Source: Pandoraea pulmonicola (GTDB lineage Bacteria; Pseudomonadota; Gammaproteobacteria; Burkholderiales; Burkholderiaceae). From it: a stretch of 64,000 bases of DNA. Every line of letters begins with the position of its first letter. Position 1 is the stretch's first letter. The DNA lies in NCBI RefSeq assembly GCF_000815105.2, contig NZ_CP010310.2:5022001-5086000 (forward strand). The letters run 5' to 3'. Positions 54,639 through 63,786 of this stretch are shown in pieces. Under the pieces are notes generated by a model. It was not told where the DNA came from. It searched no databases and was given only the letters and a program-made list of their open reading frames with translations. The translations under genes were made by a program, and so were the position numbers.

Positions 54639-55523
54639 TCAGAAAGCGTAGCCCACGCCGATCATCCACGTCTGGTTGATCGTCTTCGAATCGGGCTCGT
54701 AGGCGCTCGTGCCCGGACCGACCTGGGTCACGTCCGAGCGGCCGTACTGGAAGCGCGACCATTCGTAGGTGGCGTTCACGTGGAAGTTGCGGGCGACGGC
54801 GTAGTCGAGCCCGAAACCGGCGACGACGACCGGCTTGTTGCCCAGCGTGAACGTGTTCTGCGAGCCAGCAAGCGTCATCGACGATCCGACCATGGCGCCG
54901 GCGCGAACGTCGGCCGTGGCCACGAGCTTCGGCATGATCTCGAGTTGCCCCATCAGCCCGCCGCCCACCACGTGGTGACGATAGCGCTCATGGAAGCCGT
55001 ACGGATCGCGGCTGCTGTCACGAATCCAGTCGTGATAGCTGTAGGTCACGTACGGGACGACCTGCGCGTTCCACGTGCCGAGAAGGAACGGGAACGCCCG
55101 GCCGGCCTTGAACGTGACGTCCGTCGTGGTCGAGCGCGTGGTCATGTTGTAGTTCGGCTGGAGGACGCGTCCGGCGAAGTCCTGAAGGTACCCGCCGTAA
55201 TTGACGTCGCCGTGCGCCACACGCACCGAGCCGCTGAAATACAGATTGGAGATACCGAACAGTTGGCGTTGCGTCGAGGCGCCCAGCGCGAACGCGGCGG
55301 TCGTGCCCCGTTCCGAATCGTTCCTGCCCGGCCCGATGTCTTCCCAGTAGTGCAACCGCTGGGCCCCGGCACCGACCCACACCTGGTTGTTGGCGCGCAG
55401 CACGGCGTCCTGCGCGTGAGCGTTGGCCGCACACAGGACGGCGGCAACGCTGGCGAAAACAGCGCGTTTGGCGGCGACGGTGCATCGACCGCAAGCGATG
55501 GTGCGGCGCGTATTCTGCGTCAT
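54639..55523 (-). CDS. Outer membrane beta-barrel protein
   Basis: A 294-residue protein with a signal peptide ending ANAHA before QDAVLRANNQVW. The mature part shows alternating hydrophobic and polar residues, many aromatic girdle residues and a terminal phenylalanine (GVGYAF), the signs of an outer-membrane barrel of perhaps eight to ten strands. I cannot assign a family; it looks like a general OmpW/OmpA-like or 'outer membrane protein' class. The start at 55523 gives a long basic n-region; a later start at about 55466 is possible. Its role is unknown. Confidence 0.75.
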   Translation of the reverse strand: MTQNTRRTIACGRCTVAAKRAVFASVAAVLCAANAHAQDAVLRANNQVWVGAGAQRLHYWEDIGPGRNDSERGTTAAFALGASTQRQLFGISNLYFSGSVRVAHGDVNYGGYLQDFAGRVLQPNYNMTTRSTTTDVTFKAGRAFPFLLGTWNAQVVPYVTYSYHDWIRDSSRDPYGFHERYRHHVVGGGLMGQLEIMPKLVATADVRAGAMVGSSMTLAGSQNTFTLGNKPVVVAGFGLDYAVARNFHVNATYEWSRFQYGRSDVTQVGPGTSAYEPDSKTINQTWMIGVGYAF

Positions 55524-55974
55524 GGCACGACCCTCCCCAGGCGTGATCTCAACGACGACTTGGAAGTGGCCATCGGTCGAGCCACCGCCTTTTTCGGCAT
55601 TGTTTCAGCGCGTCGCGCGCCGCGCAAGCGGTGAAATGTGGGTGCGTTGCACCCCTCGATCGTCGAGATTCATTACCCTCGAAACATCGCACCGGAAGTG
55701 GCCGCCAGCCGGGCAAGCGCCTGCGACGGGAGCCCGACGAAGCGACATTTCGCCGGTTCAAGCCCTTTGTCGAAACGTCGAGCCCGGTTCCAACCGTATC
55801 AAAAAGGCCACACCTATCGGTATAGATACTGATTCGTGGTCGCTTTTGTGCGGTCGCATAATCGATTCAGAACCTGCCTGTCGCTAGCCGAGCGCGCCGG
55901 GGGGTGCGGGAACGACATCCCGGGCAGGTTCTTTCCGCGGCGAAGACCGTGTATCAGACCCGAGAAGACGCAAC
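55524..55974. other. 451-bp gap before the small membrane-peptide gene
   Basis: No gene is visible on either strand. It holds the promoters for the outer-membrane gene (minus) and for the small gene at 55975 (plus), and an imperfect palindrome at 55816-55833. Several short frames here have no support. Confidence 0.6.
55816..55833. promoter_or_regulatory. AT-rich imperfect palindrome
   Basis: The 18-base site ATCGGTATAGATACTGAT is self-complementary at 14 of 18 positions and lies in the gap about 140 bases before a small gene. It may be a regulator site; nothing else supports it. Confidence 0.3.
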
Positions 55975-56118
55975 ATGAGCTATTACCATTCGAAAGAAGA
56001 AGGACGGGGACGCGCCATTACCTTCACCTCAGCCTATCGCTGGCGCCGGCGCGCGTTCGCCGTGACCTGCGCAGTGATCGCCGCCCTCGCCTACTACGCG
56101 ATGCACCACCCGAAGTAA
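55975..56118 (+). CDS. Small 47-residue membrane protein
   Basis: A short gene with a good GAGAAGACG ribosome-binding region before ATG 55975. The product begins MSYYHSKEEGRGRAITF, has a basic WRRRAF segment and then a hydrophobic helix (about residues 29-43, FAVTCAVIAALAYYAM), and ends HHPK. It is predicted to be a single-span inner-membrane peptide with the N-terminus in the cytosol. I know of no named family. Codon use fits the neighbourhood. It is followed by convergent tdh. Confidence 0.65.
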   Translation: MSYYHSKEEGRGRAITFTSAYRWRRRAFAVTCAVIAALAYYAMHHPK

Positions 56119-56244
56119 GCGGTTCCTCAAAGACCTGCCCGTGCCTCGCTGCGGGCGCCGTGCCAGACGCAACAAGGCGCGTACGACTGAAATCGCACGC
56201 GCCTCGTCAGGAACGTCTTCGCTTTCTCCCCTGTGTTTTACCGC

Positions 56245-57228
56245 TCAGGCCGCGTTTCCCAATGCCGGTGCATGCCAGTCGAGCGGCACGTTGGCCAGCA
56301 TGTCGTCGACCATCGCATCGAGGCCGAACGCCGGTCGCCAGCCCCAGTCGTAGCGGGCATGGGTGTCGTCAAGCGTGTGCGGCCACGTCTGCGCAATGGC
56401 CTGCCGGAAGTCCGGCGCGTACTTCACCGTAAAGCCCGGCACACGGCGCGCGATGGCCTCGGCCAGCGTCGCCGGATCGAAGCTCACCCCCGCCACGTTA
56501 TACGACGAGCGCACCCGCAAACGCGAAGCCTCCGCGTCCATCAGCTCCAGCGTGGCGCGCACGGCGTCTGGCATGTAGATCATGGGCAGCGTGGCGTCTT
56601 CCTTCAGGAAGCAGGTATAGGTCTCGCCGCGACGCGCCGCCTGGAAGATGTCGATGGCGTAGTCCGTCGTGCCGCCGCCTGGCGGCGTCTTGTAGCTGAT
56701 CACGCCGGGATAGCGCAGGCTGCGCACGTCCACACCGAACTTCGTGAAGTAGTACTCGCACAGCCGCTCGCCCGCCTGCTTGCTGATGCCATACATCGTG
56801 GTTGGATCCATGATCGCGAGCTGTGGCGTTTCGACGGCCGGCGTATGCGGACCGAACGCGGCGATCGACGACGGCCAGAACACTCGCAGCCCCTTCTCCG
56901 GATGACGCGCATTGTGCTCACGTGCGAGTTCGAGCACATTGAGCAGGCCGTTCATGTTCAGCGTCCAGGCCTGCAGCGGACGAGTCTCGCCGGTAGCCGA
57001 AAGCAGCGCCGCCAGATGGAATATCTGCGTAATGCCGAAGCGCTCGACGAGTGCGGCGAGCCGCGAGGCGTCGAGCACGTCGAGGGGCTCGTAGTGCACG
57101 GCGTGACGCGACGGTCCCGGTGCGATGTCCGTGGCAATGACGTTCTCGCTGCCGTACTGGGCGGCCAGGGCTTCGACGAGTTCGCTGCCGATCTGCCCGT
57201 TGGCGCCGATGATGAGGATCCGTTCCAT
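56245..57228 (-). CDS. L-threonine 3-dehydrogenase, SDR/epimerase type
   Basis: A 327-residue extended-SDR L-threonine dehydrogenase that oxidises threonine to 2-amino-3-ketobutyrate with NAD+. The nucleotide-binding motif GANGQIGSELVEAL is at about residues 8-21, and the catalytic YGISK (Tyr and Lys) near 145, in TTMYGISKQAGERL. It resembles the short threonine dehydrogenases of Cupriavidus and Trypanosoma, not the zinc enzyme of E. coli. ATG 57228 has AAGG upstream; the frame continues to TTG 57234. It lies just after kbl (stop 57231), so the pair is an operon for threonine degradation. Confidence 0.92.
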   Translation of the reverse strand: MERILIIGANGQIGSELVEALAAQYGSENVIATDIAPGPSRHAVHYEPLDVLDASRLAALVERFGITQIFHLAALLSATGETRPLQAWTLNMNGLLNVLELAREHNARHPEKGLRVFWPSSIAAFGPHTPAVETPQLAIMDPTTMYGISKQAGERLCEYYFTKFGVDVRSLRYPGVISYKTPPGGGTTDYAIDIFQAARRGETYTCFLKEDATLPMIYMPDAVRATLELMDAEASRLRVRSSYNVAGVSFDPATLAEAIARRVPGFTVKYAPDFRQAIAQTWPHTLDDTHARYDWGWRPAFGLDAMVDDMLANVPLDWHAPALGNAA

Positions 57229-57230
57229 GT

Positions 57231-58448
57231 TCAACCTTGCTTGAGAATGCCGAGTTCGTTGCCGGCCTGGGCGAACGCCGCCAGCGCACGGGTGAGATGC
57301 TCACGCGTATGCGCGGCCGAGAGTTGCACGCGCACGCGCGCCTGACCTTGCGGCACGACCGGGTAGAAGAAGCCCGTGGCGATCACGCCGAGTTCGTAGA
57401 GGCGCTGCGCGAAGCGTTGGGCGAGCGTGGCGTCGAAGAGCATGACCGGCACGATCGGATGTGTGCCCGGCTTGATCGTGAAGCCGAGCGCCGCCACTTC
57501 GTGGCGGAAGAACGCTGTGTTCTCGTGCAGTTGCTCGCGTCGTGCCGACGAGTGTTCGAGTTCATCGAACACCGCGAGCGACGTGCCGACGATGGCCGGC
57601 GCAAGGCTGTTCGAAAAGAGGTACGGCCGCGAGCGCTGGCGCAGCGTCTCGATCACCTCGCGGCGCCCGGCCGTGAAACCTCCCATCGCGCCGCCGAGCG
57701 CCTTGCCCAGCGTGCCCGTGATGATGTCGATCTTGCCGAGCACGCCATGATGCTCGTGTGTACCGCGCCCCGTCGGTCCCATGAAGCCGGTGGCGTGACA
57801 CTCGTCGATCATGATCAGCGCACCGTACTGCTCGGCCAGCGCCACGATGCGATCGAGCTGGGCGATCGTGCCATCCATCGAGAACACGCCGTCCGTGACG
57901 ATGATGCGGTGACGCGCCCCGGCCGCGGCCCGCAGCTGACGCTCGAGGTCGTCCATGTCGTTGTGGGCGTAGCGCAGACGCTGCGCCTTGCAAAGACGCA
58001 CGCCGTCGATGATCGAAGCGTGATTCAGCGCGTCGGAGATGATGGCGTCCTGCTCGTCGAAGAGCGGTTCGAAGACGCCGCCGTTGGCGTCGAATGCCGC
58101 TGCGTAGAGGATGGCGTCTTCCGTGCCGAGATACGCGGCGATACGCGCTTCGAGCGCCTTGTGCGGCCCCTGGGTGCCACAGATGAAGCGCACCGACGAC
58201 AGCCCGAAGCCGAAGTCCTCCAGCGCCTTTTGACCCGCCTTGACGAGCGACTCGCTACCCGACAGTCCCAGATAGTTGTTGGCGCACAGGTTGATGCGCG
58301 TTTGCCCGTCGTCGCACATGACCTCCGGCCCCTGCCGCGACATGAGCACGCGTTCCTGCTTGAAAAGGCCTTGGCGGCGCGTGTCTTCCAGTCGTTCAGT
58401 CAGTTGGCGGTAGAAGCCCTCGCGGGCTTCCGAGGCGAGAACGGTCAT
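57231..58448 (-). CDS. kbl: 2-amino-3-ketobutyrate CoA ligase (glycine C-acetyltransferase)
   Basis: Kbl cleaves 2-amino-3-ketobutyrate with CoA to glycine and acetyl-CoA, using pyridoxal phosphate. The 405-residue protein has NLCANNYLGLSG near residue 52, DGVFSMDG near 182, DECHATGFMGPTGRGTHEH near 207 and the PLP-lysine region TGTLGKALGGAMGGFTAG near 240. The ATG at 58448 has AGGAG about nine bases upstream; a longer frame to 58583 lacks support. It is upstream of and coupled to the threonine dehydrogenase, and divergent from an XRE-cupin regulator. Confidence 0.95.
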   Translation of the reverse strand: MTVLASEAREGFYRQLTERLEDTRRQGLFKQERVLMSRQGPEVMCDDGQTRINLCANNYLGLSGSESLVKAGQKALEDFGFGLSSVRFICGTQGPHKALEARIAAYLGTEDAILYAAAFDANGGVFEPLFDEQDAIISDALNHASIIDGVRLCKAQRLRYAHNDMDDLERQLRAAAGARHRIIVTDGVFSMDGTIAQLDRIVALAEQYGALIMIDECHATGFMGPTGRGTHEHHGVLGKIDIITGTLGKALGGAMGGFTAGRREVIETLRQRSRPYLFSNSLAPAIVGTSLAVFDELEHSSARREQLHENTAFFRHEVAALGFTIKPGTHPIVPVMLFDATLAQRFAQRLYELGVIATGFFYPVVPQGQARVRVQLSAAHTREHLTRALAAFAQAGNELGILKQG

Positions 58449-58627
58449 CGTGCGCATCTCCTGAGTGCGTGCGGCGTCGCCATTGTGCGACGCCACCGGG
58501 TCAATGGCCGGCATCGGTGCGCCGGCAGATATCGAAAGCGGGTGGTGATATGAGGGGGGATGGATCTGCGGGTCTGCGCACACGCTCTGCTACCATGCAG
58601 CCATTCACCTTATCGAAAACTATACCT

Positions 58628-58655
58628 TATATTGAACTTATTTCAATATATTGAA
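58628..58655. promoter_or_regulatory. AT-rich operator between kbl and the XRE-cupin regulator
   Basis: TATATTGAA (58628-58636) and TTCAATATA (58642-58650) form a perfect nine-base inverted repeat with a five-base spacer. The right arm also starts a second perfect palindrome, TTCAATATATTGAA (58642-58655). Three TTGAA-type half-sites are thus arranged in a 28-base block, 26 bases before the regulator gene. It is a strong candidate for autoregulation and control of kbl-tdh. Confidence 0.65.
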
Positions 58656-58680
58656 AAATTCTAATATCCAGGATATCCAT

Positions 58681-59271
58681 ATGGCAAGCCCCACCGTCAC
58701 GCCCGCGATGTCCCCGGTCACCCCACCGCCCGTGGGCGACATGATTCAGCAGTTGCGCAAGGAGCGCGGCATGACGCTCGAGACGCTCTCGCGCGCCTCC
58801 GGCGTCTCCAAGTCGATGCTCTCGCAGATCGAGCGCGACAAGGCCAACCCCACCATTGCGGTTGCGTGGCGTCTGGCCAACGCGCTGGGCGTGCGGCTCG
58901 ATCAACTGCTGGGCGCGCCGGCGGGCGACCCCGAACCGGTGCGTGTGATCGGCAAGCACGAGACGCCGACGCTCGCGGGCGCCGAACACGCCTACACGCT
59001 GAAAATCCTCGGTCCGATGGAGCTGGCCGGGAAGTACGAGTGGTACGAACTGACGCTGCAGCCAGGCGCCGCGCTGGTCTCCGAGCCTCACGACCCGGGC
59101 ACGCGGGAGCATTTCACGGTATTCGACGGTCAGGTCGACGTCGAAGTCGAGCACTTCGCACGCCGCGCCAAACCGGGCGAGACGGCGCGCTATCCCGCCG
59201 ATCGCGCCCATGCCATTCGCAATGTCGGGAAGTCCGTCGCGCGTGGTTTGCTGGTGGTGATTCACGGCTGA
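58681..59271 (+). CDS. XRE-family regulator with cupin domain
   Basis: A 196-residue transcriptional regulator. The helix-turn-helix domain (about 20-75) has IQQLRKERGMTLETLSRASGVSKSMLSQIERDKANPTIAVAWRLANALG (residues 22-70) and the C-terminal cupin (about 110-190) has HDPGTREHFTVFDGQVDVEVE and YPADRAHAIRNVGKSVARGLLVVIHG. Relatives such as PuuR and SutR sense amino acids, polyamines or sulfur compounds. It is divergent from kbl-tdh and separated from it by an AT-rich operator, so it probably controls threonine or glycine catabolism. ATG 58681 is chosen. Confidence 0.9.
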   Translation: MASPTVTPAMSPVTPPPVGDMIQQLRKERGMTLETLSRASGVSKSMLSQIERDKANPTIAVAWRLANALGVRLDQLLGAPAGDPEPVRVIGKHETPTLAGAEHAYTLKILGPMELAGKYEWYELTLQPGAALVSEPHDPGTREHFTVFDGQVDVEVEHFARRAKPGETARYPADRAHAIRNVGKSVARGLLVVIHG

Positions 59272-59647
59272 TCCGCAGCGGTGAATCGCGAAGCGCGGCG
59301 CCCTGTCCCGTCGCGCCGGCGCAGGCGCTTGGTCGCACCACGCCGCACGCTCTGTGCCCCTCCCACGCAATCTCCACAATTTCTGCCATTTCGGCGTCGC
59401 TCCCGTGAATTCGCCCGTCCTCCGGGCGCTTCCGGGGTGCCGAGTGCCCCGCGCATCCACATTCCCGACCGCCAATCGCTCAAGTCCCCGCCAGGACTGC
59501 CGTTAGCACACGTTCAGTCGGTGTCCTTATCAGCGGTGCCGGCAACCGATCGATAACCGGACCGCATGGGCGGGAGGCCGTGACCTCTCGCCACTGCGAC
59601 CGCCGTAACGGCAACGCCTGTGCGGAATCAGTGGGGAAGACGAAGGA
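59272..59647. other. 376-bp gap upstream of the chemoreceptor gene
   Basis: No gene or RNA is visible. It presumably holds the chemoreceptor promoter. A sigma-28-type site was looked for, but I see only a weak GATCGATAA near 59550. Confidence 0.5.
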
Positions 59648-61267
59648 ATGCAACGATTGAGTTTGAAAGCGAAGTTGTGGGCCGCGGTCGCGTTGATGTG
59701 GGTGAGCTTGCTGGCCATGGCGGTCTGGGGCGCGTGGGCGCAGCGCGACACCATGCTCGCCGAACGCCGCGCCGGTCTCACGCACGTGGTCGAATCCGGC
59801 CTGAGCCTGGCGAAGTACTATGCCGGACGCGCCGAGCGCGGCGAGATCAGCGTGCCCGAGGCGCAAAAGCTGGCGCGTGAGCACATCGGCGCGATTCGCT
59901 ACGACGGCGACAATTATTTCGGTATCTTGAACTCGCAGCGCGTGATTGTCCTGAACTCGGTCAATCCCAAGCTCGAAGGCAAGGACATGAGCCAGTTCCG
60001 CGATCCGTCGGGCAAGCTCATGTTTTCGGACATCGTCGCGGCGGCGCGCACCGACGATCCGTTCGTCACCTACCTCTGGCCCAAACCCGGCTCGGACAAG
60101 CCCGTCGAGAAAATCAGCCGCGTGGGGGCGTATTCGCCTTGGGACTGGTATCTCACGACGGGCGTCTATGTCGACGATATCAACGCGGCGTTCGTCGGAG
60201 CGCTGCTTCGTTGGGGTGCGATGCTGACCGTGATCGGTCTGGCCGTCTCCGGCGTGATGCTGCTCATCATCCGCAACGTCCAGCAGAGTCTCGGCGGCGA
60301 GCCCGAATACGCCGCCGACATCGCCACGCGCATTGCCGACGGCGATCTGCTCACCCAGGTGCGTCTACGCGCCGGCGACAGCGGCAGCCTGCTTTTCGCG
60401 ATGCAGCGCATGCAGGCCAATCTCCAGCAGATGATCGGACGCATCCGCGGCGGCACCAGCGCGATTACGCTGGCGGCGCGCGAAATCGCCGAAGGCAATA
60501 CCGATCTGTCCTCCCGCACCGAGCAGCAGGCGGCGGCGCTCGAGGAGACGGCGTCATCGATGGAAGAGCTCACCTCGACCGTGCGTCAGAACGCCGACAA
60601 CGCGCGCCAGGCAAGTCAGCTCGCGGAGAATGCTTCGGCCATCGCGGTGCGTGGCGGCCAGGTCGTGGATCAGGTCGTCGCCACGATGGAAGGCATTTCG
60701 CACAGCTCGAGCAAGGTCGTCGACATCATCGCCGTCATCGACGGCATCGCCTTCCAGACGAACATCCTCGCCCTGAACGCCGCCGTGGAAGCCGCGCGAG
60801 CGGGCGAGCAGGGACGCGGGTTCGCGGTGGTCGCCGGCGAAGTCCGCACGCTCGCGCAACGCAGCGCGGCGGCGGCCAAGGAAATCAAGGAATTGATCGA
60901 GGCATCGAACGGGCGTGTGCAGGACGGTTCGGTGCTCGTCGCCCAGGCGGGACAGACGATGCACGACGTCGTGCAGGCGGTGCGGCGCGTAACCGACATC
61001 ATGGGCGAGATATCCGCCGCGTCCGAAGAACAGAGTCGCGGCATCGAGCAAGTCGGCCGCGCGATCACGCAAATGGACGAGGTCACCCAGCAGAACGCCG
61101 CCCTCGTCGAACAGGCCGCTGCTGCCGCGGCATCGATGGAAGATCAGGCGCACCTGCTGGATCAAGCGGTTGCGGCATTCCGCATGGCGACGGAGCATTC
61201 GCAAGTCGATGCGCCGCAGCGCGCCGTCACCTCCGCCGCCGTGGCCCGTCAGCGCCTGGCGGCTTGA
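59648..61267 (+). CDS. Methyl-accepting chemotaxis protein
   Basis: A 539-residue chemoreceptor. Membrane helix 1 is near residues 8-30 and helix 2 near 180-203. Between them is a single-Cache (sCache_2) sensor domain with [26 protein letters not shown] and [24 protein letters not shown]-like segment and a long signalling coiled coil follow, with the hairpin tip [35 protein letters not shown] (residues 375-409). [11 protein letters not shown] contains methylation-type glutamates. There is no C-terminal CheR-binding pentapeptide. It senses a small molecule, perhaps a carboxylic acid, which is inference. Confidence 0.93.
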   Translation: MQRLSLKAKLWAAVALMWVSLLAMAVWGAWAQRDTMLAERRAGLTHVVESGLSLAKYYAGRAERGEISVPEAQKLAREHIGAIRYDGDNYFGILNSQRVIVLNSVNPKLEGKDMSQFRDPSGKLMFSDIVAAARTDDPFVTYLWPKPGSDKPVEKISRVGAYSPWDWYLTTGVYVDDINAAFVGALLRWGAMLTVIGLAVSGVMLLIIRNVQQSLGGEPEYAADIATRIADGDLLTQVRLRAGDSGSLLFAMQRMQANLQQMIGRIRGGTSAITLAAREIAEGNTDLSSRTEQQAAALEETASSMEELTSTVRQNADNARQASQLAENASAIAVRGGQVVDQVVATMEGISHSSSKVVDIIAVIDGIAFQTNILALNAAVEAARAGEQGRGFAVVAGEVRTLAQRSAAAAKEIKELIEASNGRVQDGSVLVAQAGQTMHDVVQAVRRVTDIMGEISAASEEQSRGIEQVGRAITQMDEVTQQNAALVEQAAAAAASMEDQAHLLDQAVAAFRMATEHSQVDAPQRAVTSAAVARQRLAA

Positions 61268-61294
61268 TGAAGCGATGTCCTTCGTGGCGGTCGG

Positions 61295-62116
61295 TCACGC
61301 GCTGAGTTTGCCGGCGAGTCCCGCGTCGATGATCTGACGCACGACCGCCGGCATGATCCGCAGCGGCGGCGAGCCCGGCCCGAAGGTCTGGCTCGCGGCA
61401 TAACCACCGTCAAGAATCAACGACAGCGCATCGACCAGCGGCGCGGGGTTCTTCAGTCCGGCTGCCGTCGCGAGCGTCGTAAAGCGCTGCACCACTTCCG
61501 CCTTGTAGCTCACCACCGCCCTGCGCGCGGGATGCCCGGGGTCCGGAAACTCGGCCGCCACATTCACGAACGGGCAGCCGCGATAGCCGGGCTTGCTCGC
61601 GCGTTCCGCGAGATCCACGAAAATCTGCAGCATCTGCGCGCGCGGATCGCCGACGCGCTTCGCAATGCTCTCGTCGATACGCGCGAGGCTCGACGTCTGC
61701 ATATGGTCGAGATACGCGAGAATCAGTTCGTCCTTCGACGCGAACTGCCGATACAGGCACATCTTGTTCACGCCCGCGCGCTTGACGACGGCATCCACGC
61801 CAACGGTGCGCACGCCTTCCGTGTGGAACAACTCCACCGCGGCATTGAGCAGGTACTGTTGCGCGACCGGTGCGGGGGTCACGTGGCGTCCGGTCTTGCC
61901 CGCGCGCGCGGCTGCGCTGCGACGGCGCGCCGTCCCGGCAGCCGGCTCGCCCGATCCCGCTGGCACCGACTTCGCCGGCTTTGTCGATTCTGTCGTCATC
62001 GGCCCCTGCCCGCCCTTCGCGATTTTTGCGGTTCCGTTCGACTTCCGTGGCTTCCGCGGCTTCCGCGGCTTCGGAGGCGCGTCCGTCGCCGTCGCGGACG
62101 TTGTCGATTTGGCCAT
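61295..62116 (-). CDS. TetR family regulator with long basic N-terminal tail
   Basis: A 273-residue TetR-type repressor. The first 85 residues are a low-complexity tail rich in Lys, Pro, Arg and Ala (PPKPRKPRKPRKSNG and similar), much longer than usual. The helix-turn-helix lies at about 85-135 (YLLNAAVELFHTEGVRTVGVDAVVKRAGVNKMCLYRQFASKDELI). The C-terminal domain is of the TetR_C_33-like kind with YRGCPFVNVAAEFP. GGGAG lies about ten bases before ATG 62116. It is divergent from an MFS transporter and probably represses it through the sites at 62189-62233. Confidence 0.88.
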   Translation of the reverse strand: MAKSTTSATATDAPPKPRKPRKPRKSNGTAKIAKGGQGPMTTESTKPAKSVPAGSGEPAAGTARRRSAAARAGKTGRHVTPAPVAQQYLLNAAVELFHTEGVRTVGVDAVVKRAGVNKMCLYRQFASKDELILAYLDHMQTSSLARIDESIAKRVGDPRAQMLQIFVDLAERASKPGYRGCPFVNVAAEFPDPGHPARRAVVSYKAEVVQRFTTLATAAGLKNPAPLVDALSLILDGGYAASQTFGPGSPPLRIMPAVVRQIIDAGLAGKLSA

Positions 62117-62183
62117 GCTCTGATGCTCCCGAAATCTGAAACTGGCGGCGCCGGACAAAGCCCCTGCCGCCGCCAAGGAATGC

Positions 62184-62233
62184 TTGACATGTTACCGATC
62201 GGTTCATAACATGGCAACCTCATGTTACCGATC
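62184..62233 (+). promoter_or_regulatory. Promoter overlapped by TetR-type operators
   Basis: TTGACA (62184-62189) and TAACAT (62207-62212) form a sigma-70 promoter with a 17-base spacer facing the MFS gene. ATGTTACCGATC occurs twice, at 62189-62200 and 62222-62233. The first copy is part of an inverted repeat, ATGTTA (62189) with TAACAT (62207), and contains the palindrome ACCGATCGGT (62194-62203). A bound TetR protein would cover the promoter. Confidence 0.7.
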
Positions 62234-62323
62234 TGTCACAACCCCACCGTTGCTGTAGACAGTCCGGTCCCGACAAACGTCCCGAGGCTGGCTCCCAGGC
62301 CAGCCCGATGCCAGGATTTCCGC

Positions 62324-63610
62324 ATGAAGGCAGCTCTCGCAAGGCGCATTGACGGCCGCTTCCACTATGGGTGGATCGTGGTCGGCGTGATTTTCCTCGT
62401 CCTGCTCGCGTCGGCGGGCATCCGCGCGACGCCGAGCGTGATGATGGTGCCGCTCGAGCACGACTTCGGCTGGAGCCGTGCCACGATCTCGCTCGCCATC
62501 TCGGTGAACCTGGCGCTCTATGGCCTGACGGGGCCCTTCGCCGCCGCCGCGATGCAACGTTTCGGCATCCGCCCGACGGTCATGGTGGCGCTGCTGCTGC
62601 TCGCTTCCGGCACGGCGTTGTCGTCGCTGATGGTCGCTCCCTGGCAGATGGTACTGATCTGGGGCGTGATGGTCGGCGGTGGCACCGGTGTTGCCGCGGT
62701 CACGCTCGCGGCAACGGTGGCCAATCGCTGGTTCCACACGCATCGCGGCCTCGCAATGGGCATTCTCACGGCGAGTTCCGCCACCGGTCAGATGGTCTTC
62801 CTGCCAATGATGGCGGCGATCACCGAGCGGTACGGCTGGCGTCCGGTGGTGCTGATCGTGGCGCTGGTCGCGGCGATCGCGCTGCCGCTCGTCGCGCTTC
62901 TCGTACCCGAGCGGCCAGGCTCCGTCGGGCTGCGTCCGGTCGGCGCGCCGGAGGATGCCCCCGACGTGCCGCTCGCCCAGGGCAACCCGCTCGCTCACGC
63001 ACTCTCGGTGCTGCGCATGGCAGCCGGCAAGCGCGACTTCTGGCTGCTCTTCTTCAGCTTCTTCATCTGCGGCGCCAGCACCAACGGTTACATCGGCACG
63101 CACTTCATCGCCATGTGCGGCGACTACGGCATCTCCGAAGTGAAGGGCGCCGGCATTCTCGCCGCCATGGGCATGCTCGACCTCGTGGGCACCACGCTCT
63201 CGGGCTGGCTCTCGGACCGCTACAACAGCCGCGTGCTGCTGTTCTGGTACTACGGTTTGCGTGGCCTGTCGTTGATCTACCTGCCCTACGCTTTCGGGTT
63301 CGACTTCTTCGGCCTGCCGCTCTTCGCACTGTTCTATGGCCTCGACTGGATCGCCACGGTACCGCCGACGGTGCGTCTGACGACCGACGTGTTCGGCAAG
63401 ACGATGGCGCCGATCGTGTTCGGCTGGATCGTCGCCGGTCACCAGCTCGGCGCGGCCACGGCTGCCCTTGTCGCCGGCTCGCTGCGCGCCACGCTCGGCA
63501 ACTACACGATGGCCTCGATGCTCTCCGGCGGCGTGTGCATCGTCGGTGCGTTCATGGTGCTGCGCATTGCGCGTCGCGTGCCGACCAACGCCGTTCCGGC
63601 CAACGCCTGA
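62324..63610 (+). CDS. MFS transporter, monocarboxylate/OxlT-like
   Basis: A 428-residue MFS protein with twelve hydrophobic segments and the OxlT/MCT-like start RRIDGRFHYGWIVVGVIFLVLLASAGIRATPSV (split over residues 7-39). Relatives in Burkholderiaceae move monocarboxylates or drug-like compounds. Motifs of the central loop and the VPERPGSVGLRPVG segment fit this subfamily. ATG 62324 follows an AGGATTTCCGC region. It is divergent from a TetR repressor, with an operator over its promoter, and is followed by an Old Yellow Enzyme gene, which may act on the same substrate. Confidence 0.85.
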   Translation: MKAALARRIDGRFHYGWIVVGVIFLVLLASAGIRATPSVMMVPLEHDFGWSRATISLAISVNLALYGLTGPFAAAAMQRFGIRPTVMVALLLLASGTALSSLMVAPWQMVLIWGVMVGGGTGVAAVTLAATVANRWFHTHRGLAMGILTASSATGQMVFLPMMAAITERYGWRPVVLIVALVAAIALPLVALLVPERPGSVGLRPVGAPEDAPDVPLAQGNPLAHALSVLRMAAGKRDFWLLFFSFFICGASTNGYIGTHFIAMCGDYGISEVKGAGILAAMGMLDLVGTTLSGWLSDRYNSRVLLFWYYGLRGLSLIYLPYAFGFDFFGLPLFALFYGLDWIATVPPTVRLTTDVFGKTMAPIVFGWIVAGHQLGAATAALVAGSLRATLGNYTMASMLSGGVCIVGAFMVLRIARRVPTNAVPANA

Positions 63611-63786
63611 GCGATGACGAACGAAGTGCGCGGTTGACCGCCGGTGCAGGCGGGACAGCGCCCTTCGTCGGCTGCCTCGTCGGTTGGCGCCGGGCGTTGG
63701 CGCCGCCAGCAAGGCTAGCGGGATTGCCGTAACCTATGCTGGTTTTGTGCAACACAGCATTCGCCAATTTCACAGGACCTTCAGCA

